Source: Candidatus Streptomyces philanthi (GTDB taxonomy: Bacteria; Actinomycetota; Actinomycetes; Streptomycetales; Streptomycetaceae). Taken from it: a DNA stretch of 64,000 nt. The notes below the pieces were generated by a model that did not search any database, was not told where the DNA came from, and was given only the letters and a program-made list of their open reading frames with translations. The DNA lies in the NCBI GenBank assembly GCA_018114805.1, contig CP073042.1:2976001-3040000 (forward strand), read 5' to 3'. Position numbers and translations under genes: made by a program. The stretch's first letter is position 1; each line of letters opens with the position of its first letter. This document shows positions 10,101-19,378 of the stretch, one piece after another.

Positions 10101-12340
10101 GCGACGCGACGGCGATCCTGACCGCCGTGCTCCGCCTGCACGAGAGCGCCGAACTGCTCCGCTACCCGGCGGGCGCCCGCGCGCGGGCCGCCCTGTTCTG
10201 GGCCCACGGCACGACCGAGGCCGCCAGCGCGTCCTGGGCCCGCGAGGCGGTGTCGCTGGCGCGAGCCCGCGACGCGTTCGGCTCGGCGCCGGGCCTGGGG
10301 GCGCTGCGGGCCGAACTGGCCACCACCATGGCAGGGTTCGCCCTGGCCACACCCGACGCCGACCACGCGCCGGAGGCCGGTGGGACCGAGAGCACGGCCG
10401 GGGACTCGGCGGACCTGGCGGCGGCGTACCTGGTGGAAGAGTTGGCACGCGGCGGTTCGTTCGTGACCGGCCCGACCGCGCGGGAGCTGCTGGCCGCGTT
10501 CGGCCGCGCGGTGGGCGCGGCCGGGGACGTGCCTCCGTACGGGGCTGACGTGCGGGCCCAACTCGCCGCCGGGGAGCCGGCGGCGGCGTACCGGCTGGTC
10601 CACGGCTGGCTCACGGCGTACGCGGGGGCCGGGGCGAGGTCGCGGACGGTGACCTGGCCGAGGCGGTGGCCATCGAGGTCTGTCCGGGCCTCGACCGGCG
10701 GACGGTGGAGGCGGAGTTGACGGCGCGGGTGGAAGGGTTGCTCGGCACGCATCCGCGGATCGTCGGGCGGGCGTTGGAGGTACGGATCGACGAGTTCCAC
10801 GCCCGTACATCCGACTTCGCCGCCCGGGTGGTACCCGGATTCCGTGCGTACCAACGGCAGCGCGCCGAGCTGATCGCGACGGAGCGGGCCCGGCTGCGGA
10901 TCGCGGAGTACCGGCCGCGGGTCATGGCGTCCTTCGTACGCAACCGGCTCGTGGACGAGGTGTACCTGCCGCTCATCGGCGACAACCTGGCTCGCCAGAT
11001 CGGCGCCGCGGGCGACGCAAAGCGGACGGACAGCAACGGGTTGCTGCTGCTCGTCTCGCCGCCCGGGTACGGCAAGACGACGCTGGTGGAGTACGTGGCG
11101 GAGCGGCTCGGGCTGCTCCTGGTCAAGGTCAACGGACCGGCGCTGGGCCACGGCGTCACCTCGCTCGACCCGGCCGAAGCACCCAACGCGACCGCGCGCC
11201 GCGAGGTCGAGAAGATCAACTTCGCGCTGGCGGCCGGCAACAACGTGCTGCTCTACCTGGACGACATCCAGCACACGTCGCCGGAGCTGTTGCAGAAGTT
11301 CATCCCGCTGTGTGACGCGACACGGCGGATGGAGGGCGTGCGGGACGACGAGGCCCACACGTACGACCTGCGCGGCAAGCGCTTCGCCGTGTGCATGGCG
11401 GGCAACCCGTACACGGAGTCCGGCCGCCGCTTCCGCGTCCCGGACATGCTCGCCAACCGGGCTGACGTGTGGAACCTCGGCGACGTCCTGACCGGCAGGG
11501 AGGAGGCGTTCGAGGCCAGCTTCGTGGAGAACGCGCTGACCGCGAACCCGACCCTGGCCCCCCGCGACCGCGCCGACCTCGACCTGCTCGTACGCCTCGC
11601 AGCGGGCGACCCCACGGCACAGCGCGACCGTCTGGCGCAAGCCGTACGCACCGGCCGAGTTGGACCGCGTGCTGGCCGTACTACGCCACGTGCTCGCGGC
11701 CCGGGAGACGGTACTCGCGGTGAACATAGCGTACATCGCGTCGGCCGCCCAGTCCGACGATACCCGCACCGAACCCTCGTTCGCCCTCCAGGGCTCGTAC
11801 CGCGACATGAACCAGATCGCGTCCCACATCTCCCCCGCCATGAACGCGGCTGAACTGTCCGCCCTCATCGACGACCACTACCGCAACGAGGCCTAGACAC
11901 TGGGCGCCGCGGCGGAGGCCAACTTGCTGAAGTTGGGTGCGTTGCGGGGGACGTTGTCGGCGGAGCAGGCGGTGCGGTGGAAGGAGCTTTGTGGTGCGGG
12001 TGGGGGCGGGGGTGGGGTTGCTGGTGTGGGTGAGGGCGTGGGTGTGTCGATGGGTGTCGGTGCGTCAGTGTGTGGGGGCGCGTCGGTGGGTGTGGGTGCG
12101 CAGGGAGAGGCGGGGGCGGTGGGGCTGGGTGAGGCGGTGGCGGTGCTGGGATTGCTGGCCGACCGGCTCGCGTCGGTGGAGTCCGCCATCACGCGGGCCA
12201 CGGACCCTCGGCATCTGCTGAGCCAGCGGGCGGGGCGGCACGCGGCGCGGGGTGGGCGTGGGGAGGGCGGGGCGGGGCGGGGAGTGAGGGTCGGGGCGAA
12301 CTTACTAACTCAATTGGGAAGCTTGCCGGTTGGTCTTTAG
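7159..12340 (+). pseudogene. giant 'DNA repair ATPase' family AAA protein, multiply disrupted
   Basis: An inferred protein of about 1,700 residues from ATG 7159 (GGGAG upstream). A Gly/Thr-rich N-terminus leads into a beta-rich region, then a long helical coiled-coil region (about 8500-9800). A C-terminal AAA-type ATPase follows, with Walker A P-P-G-Y-G-K-T-T (about 11060) and Walker B V-L-L-Y-L-D-D-I (about 11250), plus D-M-L-A-N-R-A-D near the sensor region. Frameshifts lie near 9100, 10640 and 11650. A TAG at 11894-11896 follows H-Y-R-N-E-A, but the same frame continues coding-like with T-L-G-A-A-A-E-A-N-L-L-K-L. That suits the family C-terminus, so the TAG is probably a nonsense codon. 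The final 400 bp are GT-rich and encode Gly/Val repeats before L-A-D-R-L-A-S-V-E-S. It is annotated in relatives as DNA repair, but the biochemical role is not established from sequence. Confidence 0.75.
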
Positions 12341-12418
12341 GGTCCGACGGTTCCGTCCGGGGTACGGGGTGTAGGCGGCCGATAGCCTGGGCGAGGACCA
12401 AAGGGAGCGAGGTTGGCG

Positions 12419-12509
12419 TGCGATAGGTATCGGATGTTCGAGATGTCGGTATCGCAGGAAATTGCAAAAAACAGGGTGGGTTCCCGGTAACGTCGCAGGT
12501 CAATTGCCT
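12419..12509 (+). promoter_or_regulatory. probable CRISPR leader
   Basis: An A/T-richer stretch immediately before the first CRISPR-like repeat. It contains a 7-bp inverted repeat (TGCGATA at 12419-12425, TATCGCA at 12450-12456) and an A6 tract (GCAAAAAACAGG). It ends in TAACGTCGCAGGTCA next to the repeat, which resembles streptomycete type I-E leader ends as I remember them. Leaders promote array transcription and spacer integration at the leader-proximal repeat. Confidence 0.5.
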
Positions 12510-12596
12510 CTGTTCCCCGCGTGCGGGGATGGTCCCGCTGCCCACCGCCTGGTCCTCGGCAACGGCCCCTGGTCCCCGCATGCGGGGATGGCCCCA
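12510..12596 (+). CRISPR. two-repeat remnant of a type I-E-like CRISPR array
   Basis: Two copies of a hairpin repeat of about 28 nt. The first (12510-12537) has core CCCCGCGTGCGGGGATGG. The second (12569-12596) has CCCCGCATGCGGGGATGG and differs at its ends, like a degenerate terminal repeat. The core matches actinobacterial type I-E repeats (GC-rich stem and GGGGATGG tail). The single spacer is about 31 nt (12538-12568) and the period is 59, slightly under the usual 61. No third repeat follows and there are no cas genes in the window. It is either an orphan array or what remains after deletion. Confidence 0.7.
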
Positions 12597-12713
12597 CTCC
12601 CCAGCTCGACGGCTTTCTTCAACTTGCCTTTTAACGCCGTCGAATGGCTACTCGGCAGTCCCCGCGCCACTGCAACCCCCATCAGGTGCCGCGCCTCACA
12701 TAGTCCTATCCCG

Positions 12714-14636
12714 ATGCGCTCGCTGCCTGTCGTGCCGGGCGCGCCGGAGGGGCTGGTCGAGCGCGCGGTCGCGCAGTCCGTGGCGGCGGGGTTGCTCGTC
12801 GTCTCCGACGACGGGACCACGGTGCGCTTCGCGCATCCGCTGTACGCCAGTGCCCGGTACGCCGCCGCGTCCGCCGCCGAGCGGCGCACGGCGCACGCTC
12901 GGCTCGCCACCGCCACCCCGGGCGCCGTCGAGCGCGCCCGGCACCTGGCGCTCGCCGCCCCGGGCCCGGCCGAGGAGTTGGCCTCGGCGCTGGCCGGCGC
13001 GGCCGAACAGGCCCGGCGGCGCGGGGCGCCCGACGACGCCGCAGCGCTGGCCCGGCTCGCCGCGCTGCGCACGCCGGCCGGGCACCCCGAGCGCCGCTGC
13101 GAGCGGCTGCTGAGCGCCGGCGCCCACGCGTACGCGGCGGCCGACTACGAGCTGTGCCGCGAACTGGCAGAACCCGTCACCGCCCGGGCGGTGGACCCGG
13201 CGCAGCACGTACGCGCCCGCGTGCTCATCATCAACGCCGCCAACCAGGCCCTGCACGACCTGGACGAGGTGTTCGCCGACGGGTTCGCGCACGCCGGCGA
13301 CGACCCCGGCGCCCGCGCCCGGCTGCACTACCTGCGCGGCGTCAAGGCCCACATCAGCGACGGCGACACGCCCCTGGCCTGGGCGGAAGCGGCACGCGCC
13401 GCCTCGCTCGCGCTCGCGCTGCAGGCGTTCGTGGGCACGCTCCAGGGCCGGCCCGACGCGGAGGAGCCGCTGGGCCGCGGGCTGGCCAGGCCGCAGGACG
13501 CCGGGCCGACCGGCGGGCACAACGGGCCCCGGGCCATCCGGGCGCGGCTCGACTTCTTCGCCGACCGACTGGCCGCGGCGGACGCCGAACTCGGCCGACT
13601 GCTTCGCCGGGCACGGCGATTGGACGACGCCGAGGAGATGCTGTTCCTGCTGTGCGCGAGCATCGACGTGGACGTGCGCGCGGGCCGCTGCGGCAAGGCG
13701 CTGGCCGCCGCGCACGAGGCGCTCGGCCTGGCCCGCGCGCTCGGCGCCAACCTCGGACAGGTCTGCTACTCGGCCGCCGTGGCCGAGGCCGCCGGCGGCG
13801 ACCTGGAGCGGGCCGAGACGCTGGCCCGGGAGGGCGTACGGGTCGCGCGGGACGAGCGGGACGTGGTGTTCCTGCCGCTCTCGCTGTGCCTGTTGGGCCA
13901 GATCTAGTTGCGCTCGCGTGCGCCGGTCGCCGCCGTGGAGTGCCTGGGCCAGGCCCGTACGATCGCCCGCCGGCGCTCCGTCGTGAACCCGGCGGCCGTG
14001 CCCTGGGCGGCGGACCTGGCCGAGGCACTGGTGGCAGTCGGCGACCACGAGCAGGCGCGGGCGGTGGTGGCCGAGGCGCGGGGCGCCGCGCACCGGCTCG
14101 GCCGGTCGGGCGTCGCCCTGTCGCTGCTGCGGGCGGAGTCCGCGGACCTGCCGAGCGCGGCGGCCGCGCTCGCCGCGTGGCACGAGGCGGCGGCCCTCTT
14201 CCGCACGGCCGACGTCCGTCCCTGGCTCGACCAGGCCCACACCGAACTGCACCGGGTCACCTGCGGGTGGTCCGCCGCCCCGGGGGCGGCGGCCTCGGCG
14301 GGGGGCGCTCGGTGCCGGGCGGTTCGGGAGCCCGGAGGCGGGCCGGCTCCGGGGGCGGCCTCGGCGCCGGGCGCTGGCGCGGACCAACCACCCGCCGCGC
14401 TGCCCACCGGGCGGTTGCACGCGCTGACGCACGCCGAACACCGGGTGGCCGAACTCGTCGGCGACGGGGCGACCAACCGGGAGATCGCCGGCCGCCTGTT
14501 CCTCTCGGCCAAGACCGTCGAGTCCACGCTGACCCGCGTGTACCGCAAGCTCGGCGTGCGCTCCCGCGCCGAACTCATCCGGCTCCGGCACGCCCCCGGC
14601 CACGCGCAGGGCCGAGCACCCGGCCCGGCCGGCTGA
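12714..14636 (+). pseudogene. large LuxR-family (LAL-type) regulator, 5'-truncated, internal amber
   Basis: The C-terminal end has a LuxR helix-turn-helix: L-T-H-A-E-H-R-V-A-E-L-V-G-D-G-A-T-N, then R-E-I-A-G-R-L-F-L-S-A-K-T-V-E-S, then Y-R-K-L-G-V-R-S-R. The upstream 500 residues are helical repeats typical of the middle of large ATP-binding LuxR proteins; R-F-A-H-P-L-Y-A-S-A-R-Y-A is characteristic. The Walker A and B domain that should precede them is absent: coding-like sequence begins only at about 12714, just after the CRISPR remnant. An in-frame TAG at 13905-13907 (G-Q-I-stop-L-R-S) splits the gene, and the same frame continues to TGA 14636. It is doubly disabled, so it is probably non-functional. 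Confidence 0.7.
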
Positions 14637-14682
14637 GGCCCGCTCCCGACGGGGCGCGGTGCGGGAGCCGGAAAGCGGGAGG

Positions 14683-14700
14683 CGCACCGGGCCCGGTGCG
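14683..14700. terminator. perfect palindrome after the LuxR gene
   Basis: An 18-base perfect palindrome (CGCACCGGG and its complement) lies 47 bp after the LuxR stop. It may act as a terminator or an operator. Confidence 0.4.
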
Positions 14701-15245
14701 ACCCCGGCCGAGAGGTGGCCAGGACCAGCGGCGGGCCCGCCTGGGTGACGAAGACGCGGACGTAGCGTGCGGCCCTCCCCTGACGCCCGCCACTGCCGCT
14801 GACACCGCCACCGCCGCTACGCCCTCGCTGACACCATCACCGCCCGCTGGCGCCGCCACCCAGCGGGCGTCGCCGACGGGCGGGCCCGGAGGGCGAGGGG
14901 GATACCGGGAAACCCCCTGCTTCGCGCCCCGGGGGTTCCGGGCCACGGGGCGCCGGACCCAGCCTTTCCTCCAGCCGGCGGACGGAGCCACCTCCGCCCC
15001 ATCCCACCCCAACGGGAGCGCCGCCACCACCCCACGGGCGCGCCCAACCCGCCACCTCCCACCCGGCCCCCGCCCCGACTCCCCACGCCCAGCCCCCCGC
15101 TCAGCCCAGGCCCCCGCACCCCAGAGCCCCGCCCCGTGGCGTGCTCCGCTCCGCTCGGTCGGCCGCTCCCCGCACGGCGCACGCCCCCACCCACTCCCCC
15201 GATGTCGCCCGGCGCCCCCGCGCGCCGGGCGAGAAGGAGAACACG
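14701..15245. other. intergenic region, no supported gene
   Basis: About 540 bp of GC-rich low-complexity sequence with Pro/Arg-biased open frames on both strands and no consistent codon bias. A hairpin (AACCCCC at 14911-14917 with GGGGGTT at 14931-14937) is the only structure seen. The promoter of the protease operon should lie near 15100-15230. Confidence 0.5.
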
Positions 15246-15869
15246 ATGGTTCCGCGGAAACACCGGGCGCCCGTGGGCGCCCCCGTCACCCCGGCCACGC
15301 CACCCGACTCCGCTCCGACGAGACGGCGGCGGCTGACGGTCGCGCTCAGCGGCATCGCCGCCGTGGCCACCCCGTCCGAGGGCACCGCCGCTGCCCAACT
15401 GGCCTTCAAAGAAACTGGTGCAGAGCAAGAAGCCAGTGGTGTTGGGTCGCCACCGGGCTGTCGATCGCGCGGTACCTGGGGCACGGCCAGGACACCTCGC
15501 AGAACACGTTCTGCACCTACGCCCGCGGCCTGCCCCCCCACGTCCGCCTGCCCCAACCGGCCCGGCTACCTCTCCGACGTACAGGGCTCCTGGTCCAGGC
15601 TCGGCATGGACCCGGGCCGCACCACCGGCACGCTGCCGTTCCAGACCGTGCAGCAGACCATCGACGCCAACTCACCCGTCGAGGTGGGCATCTACTGGAC
15701 CTCGGGCGGCGGCCACGCGCAGGTGCTGTACGGGTACGACGCGAGCCGCCAGACGCTGATGTACGCCGACCCGTGGCCCAGGAGCCCCCGCTACGCCGAG
15801 ATGAACTACACCACCTACCGCAGCAACAGCCAGTTCCGCTGGGCCGAGTCTCTGTACGGGGAGAAGTGA
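15246..15869 (+). pseudogene. secreted papain-like cysteine protease, frameshifted
   Basis: Starts at ATG 15246 with GAGAAGGAG upstream. The N-terminus (R-R-R-R-L-T-V-A-L-S-G-I-A-A-V-A) looks like a Tat-type export signal. The catalytic Cys motif is at 15432-15460 in another frame: S-Q-W-C-W-V-A-T-G, the Q-x-C-W pattern of papain-like C39/AvrRpt2-type peptidases. The His region G-G-G-H-A-Q-V-L-Y-G-Y-D follows in the original frame, then D-P-W with the expected third residue. Shifts near 15412, 15432 and 15530 are needed to join them. A membrane-anchored protein follows 5 bp downstream, so the two are probably co-transcribed. Confidence 0.7.
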
Positions 15870-15874
15870 GCGCC

Positions 15875-16840
15875 ATGACGAACACCGCTCGTTCCCGACG
15901 CACCCCCCGCCCCCGACTCAGCGGCCTCGGCGGCGCCTCGCTCGTCACCGGCGCCGGCATCGGCATCGGCATCGGCATCGGCATCGGCATGCTCGCGCTC
16001 CTCGCTCCGACGGAGGCCGTCGCCGACGACGGCGCGCGGCCCGTCGCGCCCGCCCCGGTGTCCTCCGTCGACCGGGACGCAGCCGCGAGGACGCTGGCCA
16101 GCCAGGACACCACCAACCGCGTCGCCTCCTTCTTCGTCCGGCTCGCCGAGCGGGAGCGGGCCACCGAGCGCGACACCACCGACGCGAGCGTCACCCGGGC
16201 CGAGGCAGCCGCGCAGGCCCCGCGCCTGGTGGGCCCGGCGGTGCCGGTCTACTGGCTGAACCCGGACTTCGTCCGTGGCCGCAGCACGGCGGCCGAGCCG
16301 GTGGCCGAGTTCGCCTACCTGGCCTCCGAAGCCCGCTCCGCCTCCGGCGCCGCGGCTACGGTGTGGACCATGCGGGACGCGAAGACCCAGCGCTGGGCCG
16401 TCGCCAACGTGATCTCCGGCACCGACGAGGTCAGCTTCGGCCGCCGGAGCACAGGCGACCTGGTCTTCACCGAGACGCAGATCGCCGCCTGGTACGCGCT
16501 GGACGGCGAGCGGGTGCTGCCGCTCAACGCGTCGGCCCGCGACGCGGTCGGCGCGAAGGGCACCAGCGTCACGGCGTACCAGGACCGCGTGCACGACCGG
16601 TACGCCGACAAGCTGCCCGGCTCCGAATACCAGCGCTCCGGCCGGTTCGGCGGCGACGGACCGGCCAAGGCGCAGGCCGCGCCCGCCGCCGAGGCGCCGC
16701 GCGCCACCGCGAGCGACGACTCGTCACCGGCCGGCCTCTCCGGCGCCGGGTTCGCCACGGCCGGCGTCGCGACCGGCACCCTGCTCCTCGGCGCGGCGAC
16801 GGTCACCATCCGCCTCCGCCGCCGCACCACGTCCGGCTGA
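15875..16840 (+). CDS. exported membrane-anchored protein, partner of papain-like protease
   Basis: Intact, 321 residues from ATG 15875. After a basic N-terminus there is a hydrophobic segment built from a six-fold G-I repeat (hexanucleotide GGCATC at 15954-15985), then A-P-T-E-A-V-A-D-D as a likely cleavage region. The extracytoplasmic domain has Y-W-L-N-P-D-F-V and V-W-T-M-R-D-A-K-T-Q-R-W-A-V-A-N. The C-terminus has one hydrophobic helix (A-T-A-G-V-A-T-G-T-L-L-L-G-A-A-T) and a basic tail, with no LPxTG sortase motif. Function is unknown. Its position suggests it is a substrate, scaffold or activator of the upstream protease. Confidence 0.75.
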   Translation: MTNTARSRRTPRPRLSGLGGASLVTGAGIGIGIGIGIGMLALLAPTEAVADDGARPVAPAPVSSVDRDAAARTLASQDTTNRVASFFVRLAERERATERDTTDASVTRAEAAAQAPRLVGPAVPVYWLNPDFVRGRSTAAEPVAEFAYLASEARSASGAAATVWTMRDAKTQRWAVANVISGTDEVSFGRRSTGDLVFTETQIAAWYALDGERVLPLNASARDAVGAKGTSVTAYQDRVHDRYADKLPGSEYQRSGRFGGDGPAKAQAAPAAEAPRATASDDSSPAGLSGAGFATAGVATGTLLLGAATVTIRLRRRTTSG

Positions 16841-17114
16841 CCGGCTGAACTTACTGGCGGACTGGCCGCCTGACCGGCTGAACCGGCTGACGGGCTGATC
16901 ACGACCGGGACCCACCCGCCCGCACGGCACCGTCCGCCCCGACCACCGCACCGCCTCCGCCCCGACCGGCGCGCCCCGCCCGCCCCGGACGCCGCCCCCG
17001 CCAGCCACACGGCGGGGGCGGTGGCGCTGGCCGTGGCGTGCGGCGGCGGGCGCGGGGCCGCACGGCGGTGGCGCGGGGGCCGCACGGCGGGAGCGCCGCC
17101 CCGCCGCGCCGAGG
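16841..17114. other. intergenic, short CTGACCGG repeats
   Basis: About 270 bp between convergent genes. The first 80 bp contain imperfect repeats of an ACCGGCTGA unit (CTGACCGGCTGAAC, GCCTGACCGGCTG, AACCGGCTGACGGGCTG). The rest is GC-rich with no gene. Confidence 0.4.
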
Positions 17115-17726
17115 TCAGCCGTTCGCGCGGGCGGTGGGCTTGGCACGCGCGTGCATGCGCTCGCCCTGCCGACCGAAGATGCTGAGCACCTCGACGGGGC
17201 CCTCGCCGGTGGTGCCGAACCAGTGCGGGAGCCGGGTGTCGAACTCGGCCGCCTCCCCCGCGCCCATAGTCAGGTCGTGGTCGGCCAGCGCCAGGCGCAG
17301 CCGCCCGGCCAGCACGTACAGCCACTCGTACCCCTCGTGGGTGCACACGTCGGGCGTGCTGCGGCTGACCGGCAGGACCATCTTGAACGCCTGGAGCGGG
17401 CCGGGCTGCCGGGTCAGCGGCAGCACCGTGTTCCCGTGCGTACGGCGCGGCGTGAGCCGCACCCGCGGGTCGCCGACCTCGGGCGCGCCGACCAGTTCGT
17501 CCAACGGGACCTGGTGGGCCTGCGCGATCGGCAACAGCAGCTTCAGGCTCGGCCGACGCTGACCCGACTCAAGCCGAGACAGCGTGCTCTTGGAGATCCC
17601 GGTGGCCCGCGCGAGCCCGGACAGCGTGACGCCACGGTCGGTACGCAGCCGTCTGAGCCGGGGACCGACCTCGGTGAGGGCCCGGGCGATGGCGGGTGAG
17701 TGTTCCACGCCACCATTGCACCCCAT
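17115..17726 (-). CDS. XRE-cupin transcriptional regulator
   Basis: About 203 residues from ATG 17726; GTG near 17708 (V-E-H-S-P-A-I-A) is an alternative start. The N-terminal helix-turn-helix reads L-R-R-L-R-T-D-R-G-V-T-L-S-G-L-A, then G-I-S-K-S-T-L-S-R-L-E-S-G. The C-terminal cupin (about residues 90-190) contains T-H-E-G-Y-E-W-L-Y-V-L-A-G-R and T-R-L-P-H-W-F-G-T. Such HTH-cupin proteins usually repress metabolic genes and sense a small molecule through the cupin. The gene is intact. It diverges from a small unknown gene at 18025, its nearest candidate target. Confidence 0.88.
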   Translation of the reverse strand: MGCNGGVEHSPAIARALTEVGPRLRRLRTDRGVTLSGLARATGISKSTLSRLESGQRRPSLKLLLPIAQAHQVPLDELVGAPEVGDPRVRLTPRRTHGNTVLPLTRQPGPLQAFKMVLPVSRSTPDVCTHEGYEWLYVLAGRLRLALADHDLTMGAGEAAEFDTRLPHWFGTTGEGPVEVLSIFGRQGERMHARAKPTARANG

Positions 17727-18024
17727 CCGTCCCCGAACCGGCAACGGTGTTTGCCAAAGGGGCACCGGGGCGGGGGTGGGTCACGCGTGCTCCACGGCCG
17801 CCCACCGGAACCGCCCCGGGCGCCGCCCGGCGGCCGTCCCCTCCCCCCGGCCCGGCCCCGGCGCCGCCCCGCCACTCCCACGCTTGAACCCGCCGGGCCC
17901 GGGGCACTCGATGGAGACCGTGACGTGCGGTTCCGCACGCGGGCCCCGACCGCCCAGCCGATCACCCGGCGGGCCCGTGTGACGGACTCGTACGCGACAC
18001 CCGGACCGACGATGGGGGACACAC

Positions 18025-18294
18025 ATGCACAGTGATCTGAACGACGAACTACGTTCCAGAGCCCGCATGTTCACCGACGAGCACGAGGGTCTGTGGGTGA
18101 CCGTCGACGCCGGGAACACCGTGGAGTTCGGCGGCGCGCGACCCGGCGAGCTGTTCCAGGCGGCAGCCGACTGGCTGGCCACGGACCGGCGGTACGAGGT
18201 GCTCGACGTGCGCTGGCAGCACGCCTCCACCGACCCGCGACTCCGCCTCGCCACCAGCCTGGACCGCGCACCCGACGCCGGCCCCAGCGGCTGA
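18025..18294 (+). CDS. small unknown protein
   Basis: 89 residues from ATG 18025, preceded by GATGGGGGAC. It reads M-H-S-D-L-N-D-E-L-R-S-R-A, then L-W-V-T-V-D-A-G-N-T-V-E-F, and is acidic and soluble with no recognised motif or signal peptide. Codon use is typical of the genome. It diverges from the XRE-cupin regulator about 300 bp away. Confidence 0.6.
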   Translation: MHSDLNDELRSRARMFTDEHEGLWVTVDAGNTVEFGGARPGELFQAAADWLATDRRYEVLDVRWQHASTDPRLRLATSLDRAPDAGPSG

Positions 18295-18512
18295 GCCGAC
18301 CGCGCCGACCACCCCTCCGGCCCCACCGGCCTCCGCCCCCACCGGAGCGGGCGCCCCGAGCACACCCACGGCACGGGGCGAACGCCCCACCCACACCCCC
18401 GCCGGCCCGGCCCGTATACCGTCGAACCCCGGTGACCGGGGCGCGAGCGGTGGTGGCCGGGTGGGCAGGGCAAGGCAGGGCAGTGGCACGGGAGCGGGGA
18501 GGGTGCAACGCC

Positions 18513-19263
18513 GTGGGGTATGACGAGTTGGTCGCCGAGGGGTTGACGACACCGTTCGAGGGGTGGGACTTCGGGGTGTTCCGGGGGCGGTACGCCGAAC
18601 GGGGCGATGCCGACCTCCCGTGGAGCTACCCGCGGCTCGTGCGTGAGCGCCTGCCGGGCGCGGGCGCGCTGCTCGATACTCGGGACGGGTGGTGGCGAGG
18701 TGTTGGCCTCGCTGGCGCCGCTGCCCGCGCGGACCGCGGCGGCCGAGGGGTTCGCGCCCAACGTGCCGGTGGCGCGCCAACGGCTCGAACCGCTGGGGGT
18801 CGAGGTGGCCGAGGTCGGCGACGACGACCAACTGCCTTTTCCCAACGCCTCGTTCGACCTGGTGATCAGCCGGCACGAGTCGTACGACCCGAACGAGGTG
18901 CGCCGCGTGCGCCGGTCCGGCGGCACGTTCGTCACCCAGCAGGTGGGCGGCGGGGACCTCGCGGAGGTCGACGAGGCGCTCGGCGCGCCCGCGCACGGCT
19001 ACGCCGACTGGGACCTGAGCGCCGCCACCGACCAGCTCACCGCCGCCGGCTTCGCCGTGACCTGGCAGGACGAGGCGCGGCTGCCGGCGGCCTTCCACGA
19101 CGTCGGGGCGCTGGTGCTGTTCCTGCGCATCACCCCGTGGCACGTGCCCGACTTCAGCGTGGAGCGGTACGCCGAGCCGCTGCGCGCCCTGCACGCCACG
19201 ATGAGCGCGGGGCAGCCGCTGGCCGCCCACTGCCACCGCTTCGCGCTGATCGCCCAGCCGTAG
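18513..19263 (+). pseudogene. class I SAM-dependent methyltransferase, 1-bp insertion
   Basis: Starts at GTG 18513 (V-G-Y-D-E-L-V-A-E-G) with GGGGAGGG upstream. An extra A near 18678 breaks motif I: removing it gives L-L-D-L-G-T-G-G-G-E-V-L, the SAM-binding Gly loop, in frame with the rest. Later motifs are intact: Q-L-P-F-P-N-A-S-F-D-L-V-I-S-R-H-E and L-R-I-T-P-W-H-V-P-D-F. The inferred length is about 249 residues. Methyl acceptor unknown. The single-base event is the only visible defect. Confidence 0.72.
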
Positions 19264-19378
19264 CGGGAGCGCCCCGGTCGTCGCCGGGGCGGGGCCTCGG
19301 CCGCCGGCCCGCCCGGGCCGGCCGTGGACGGGAAGCCGAGACGCGTAAGAGGCCGTAGCCACCGGAGAAAGGTCGCGG

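Noticed and set aside
13154..16840. 1228-codon open frame on the plus strand
   Set aside because: Arg/Pro/Gly-rich shadow of the LuxR gene for most of its length. Only its parts at about 15430-15530 (protease Cys motif) and 15875-16840 correspond to real genes, and these are annotated separately.
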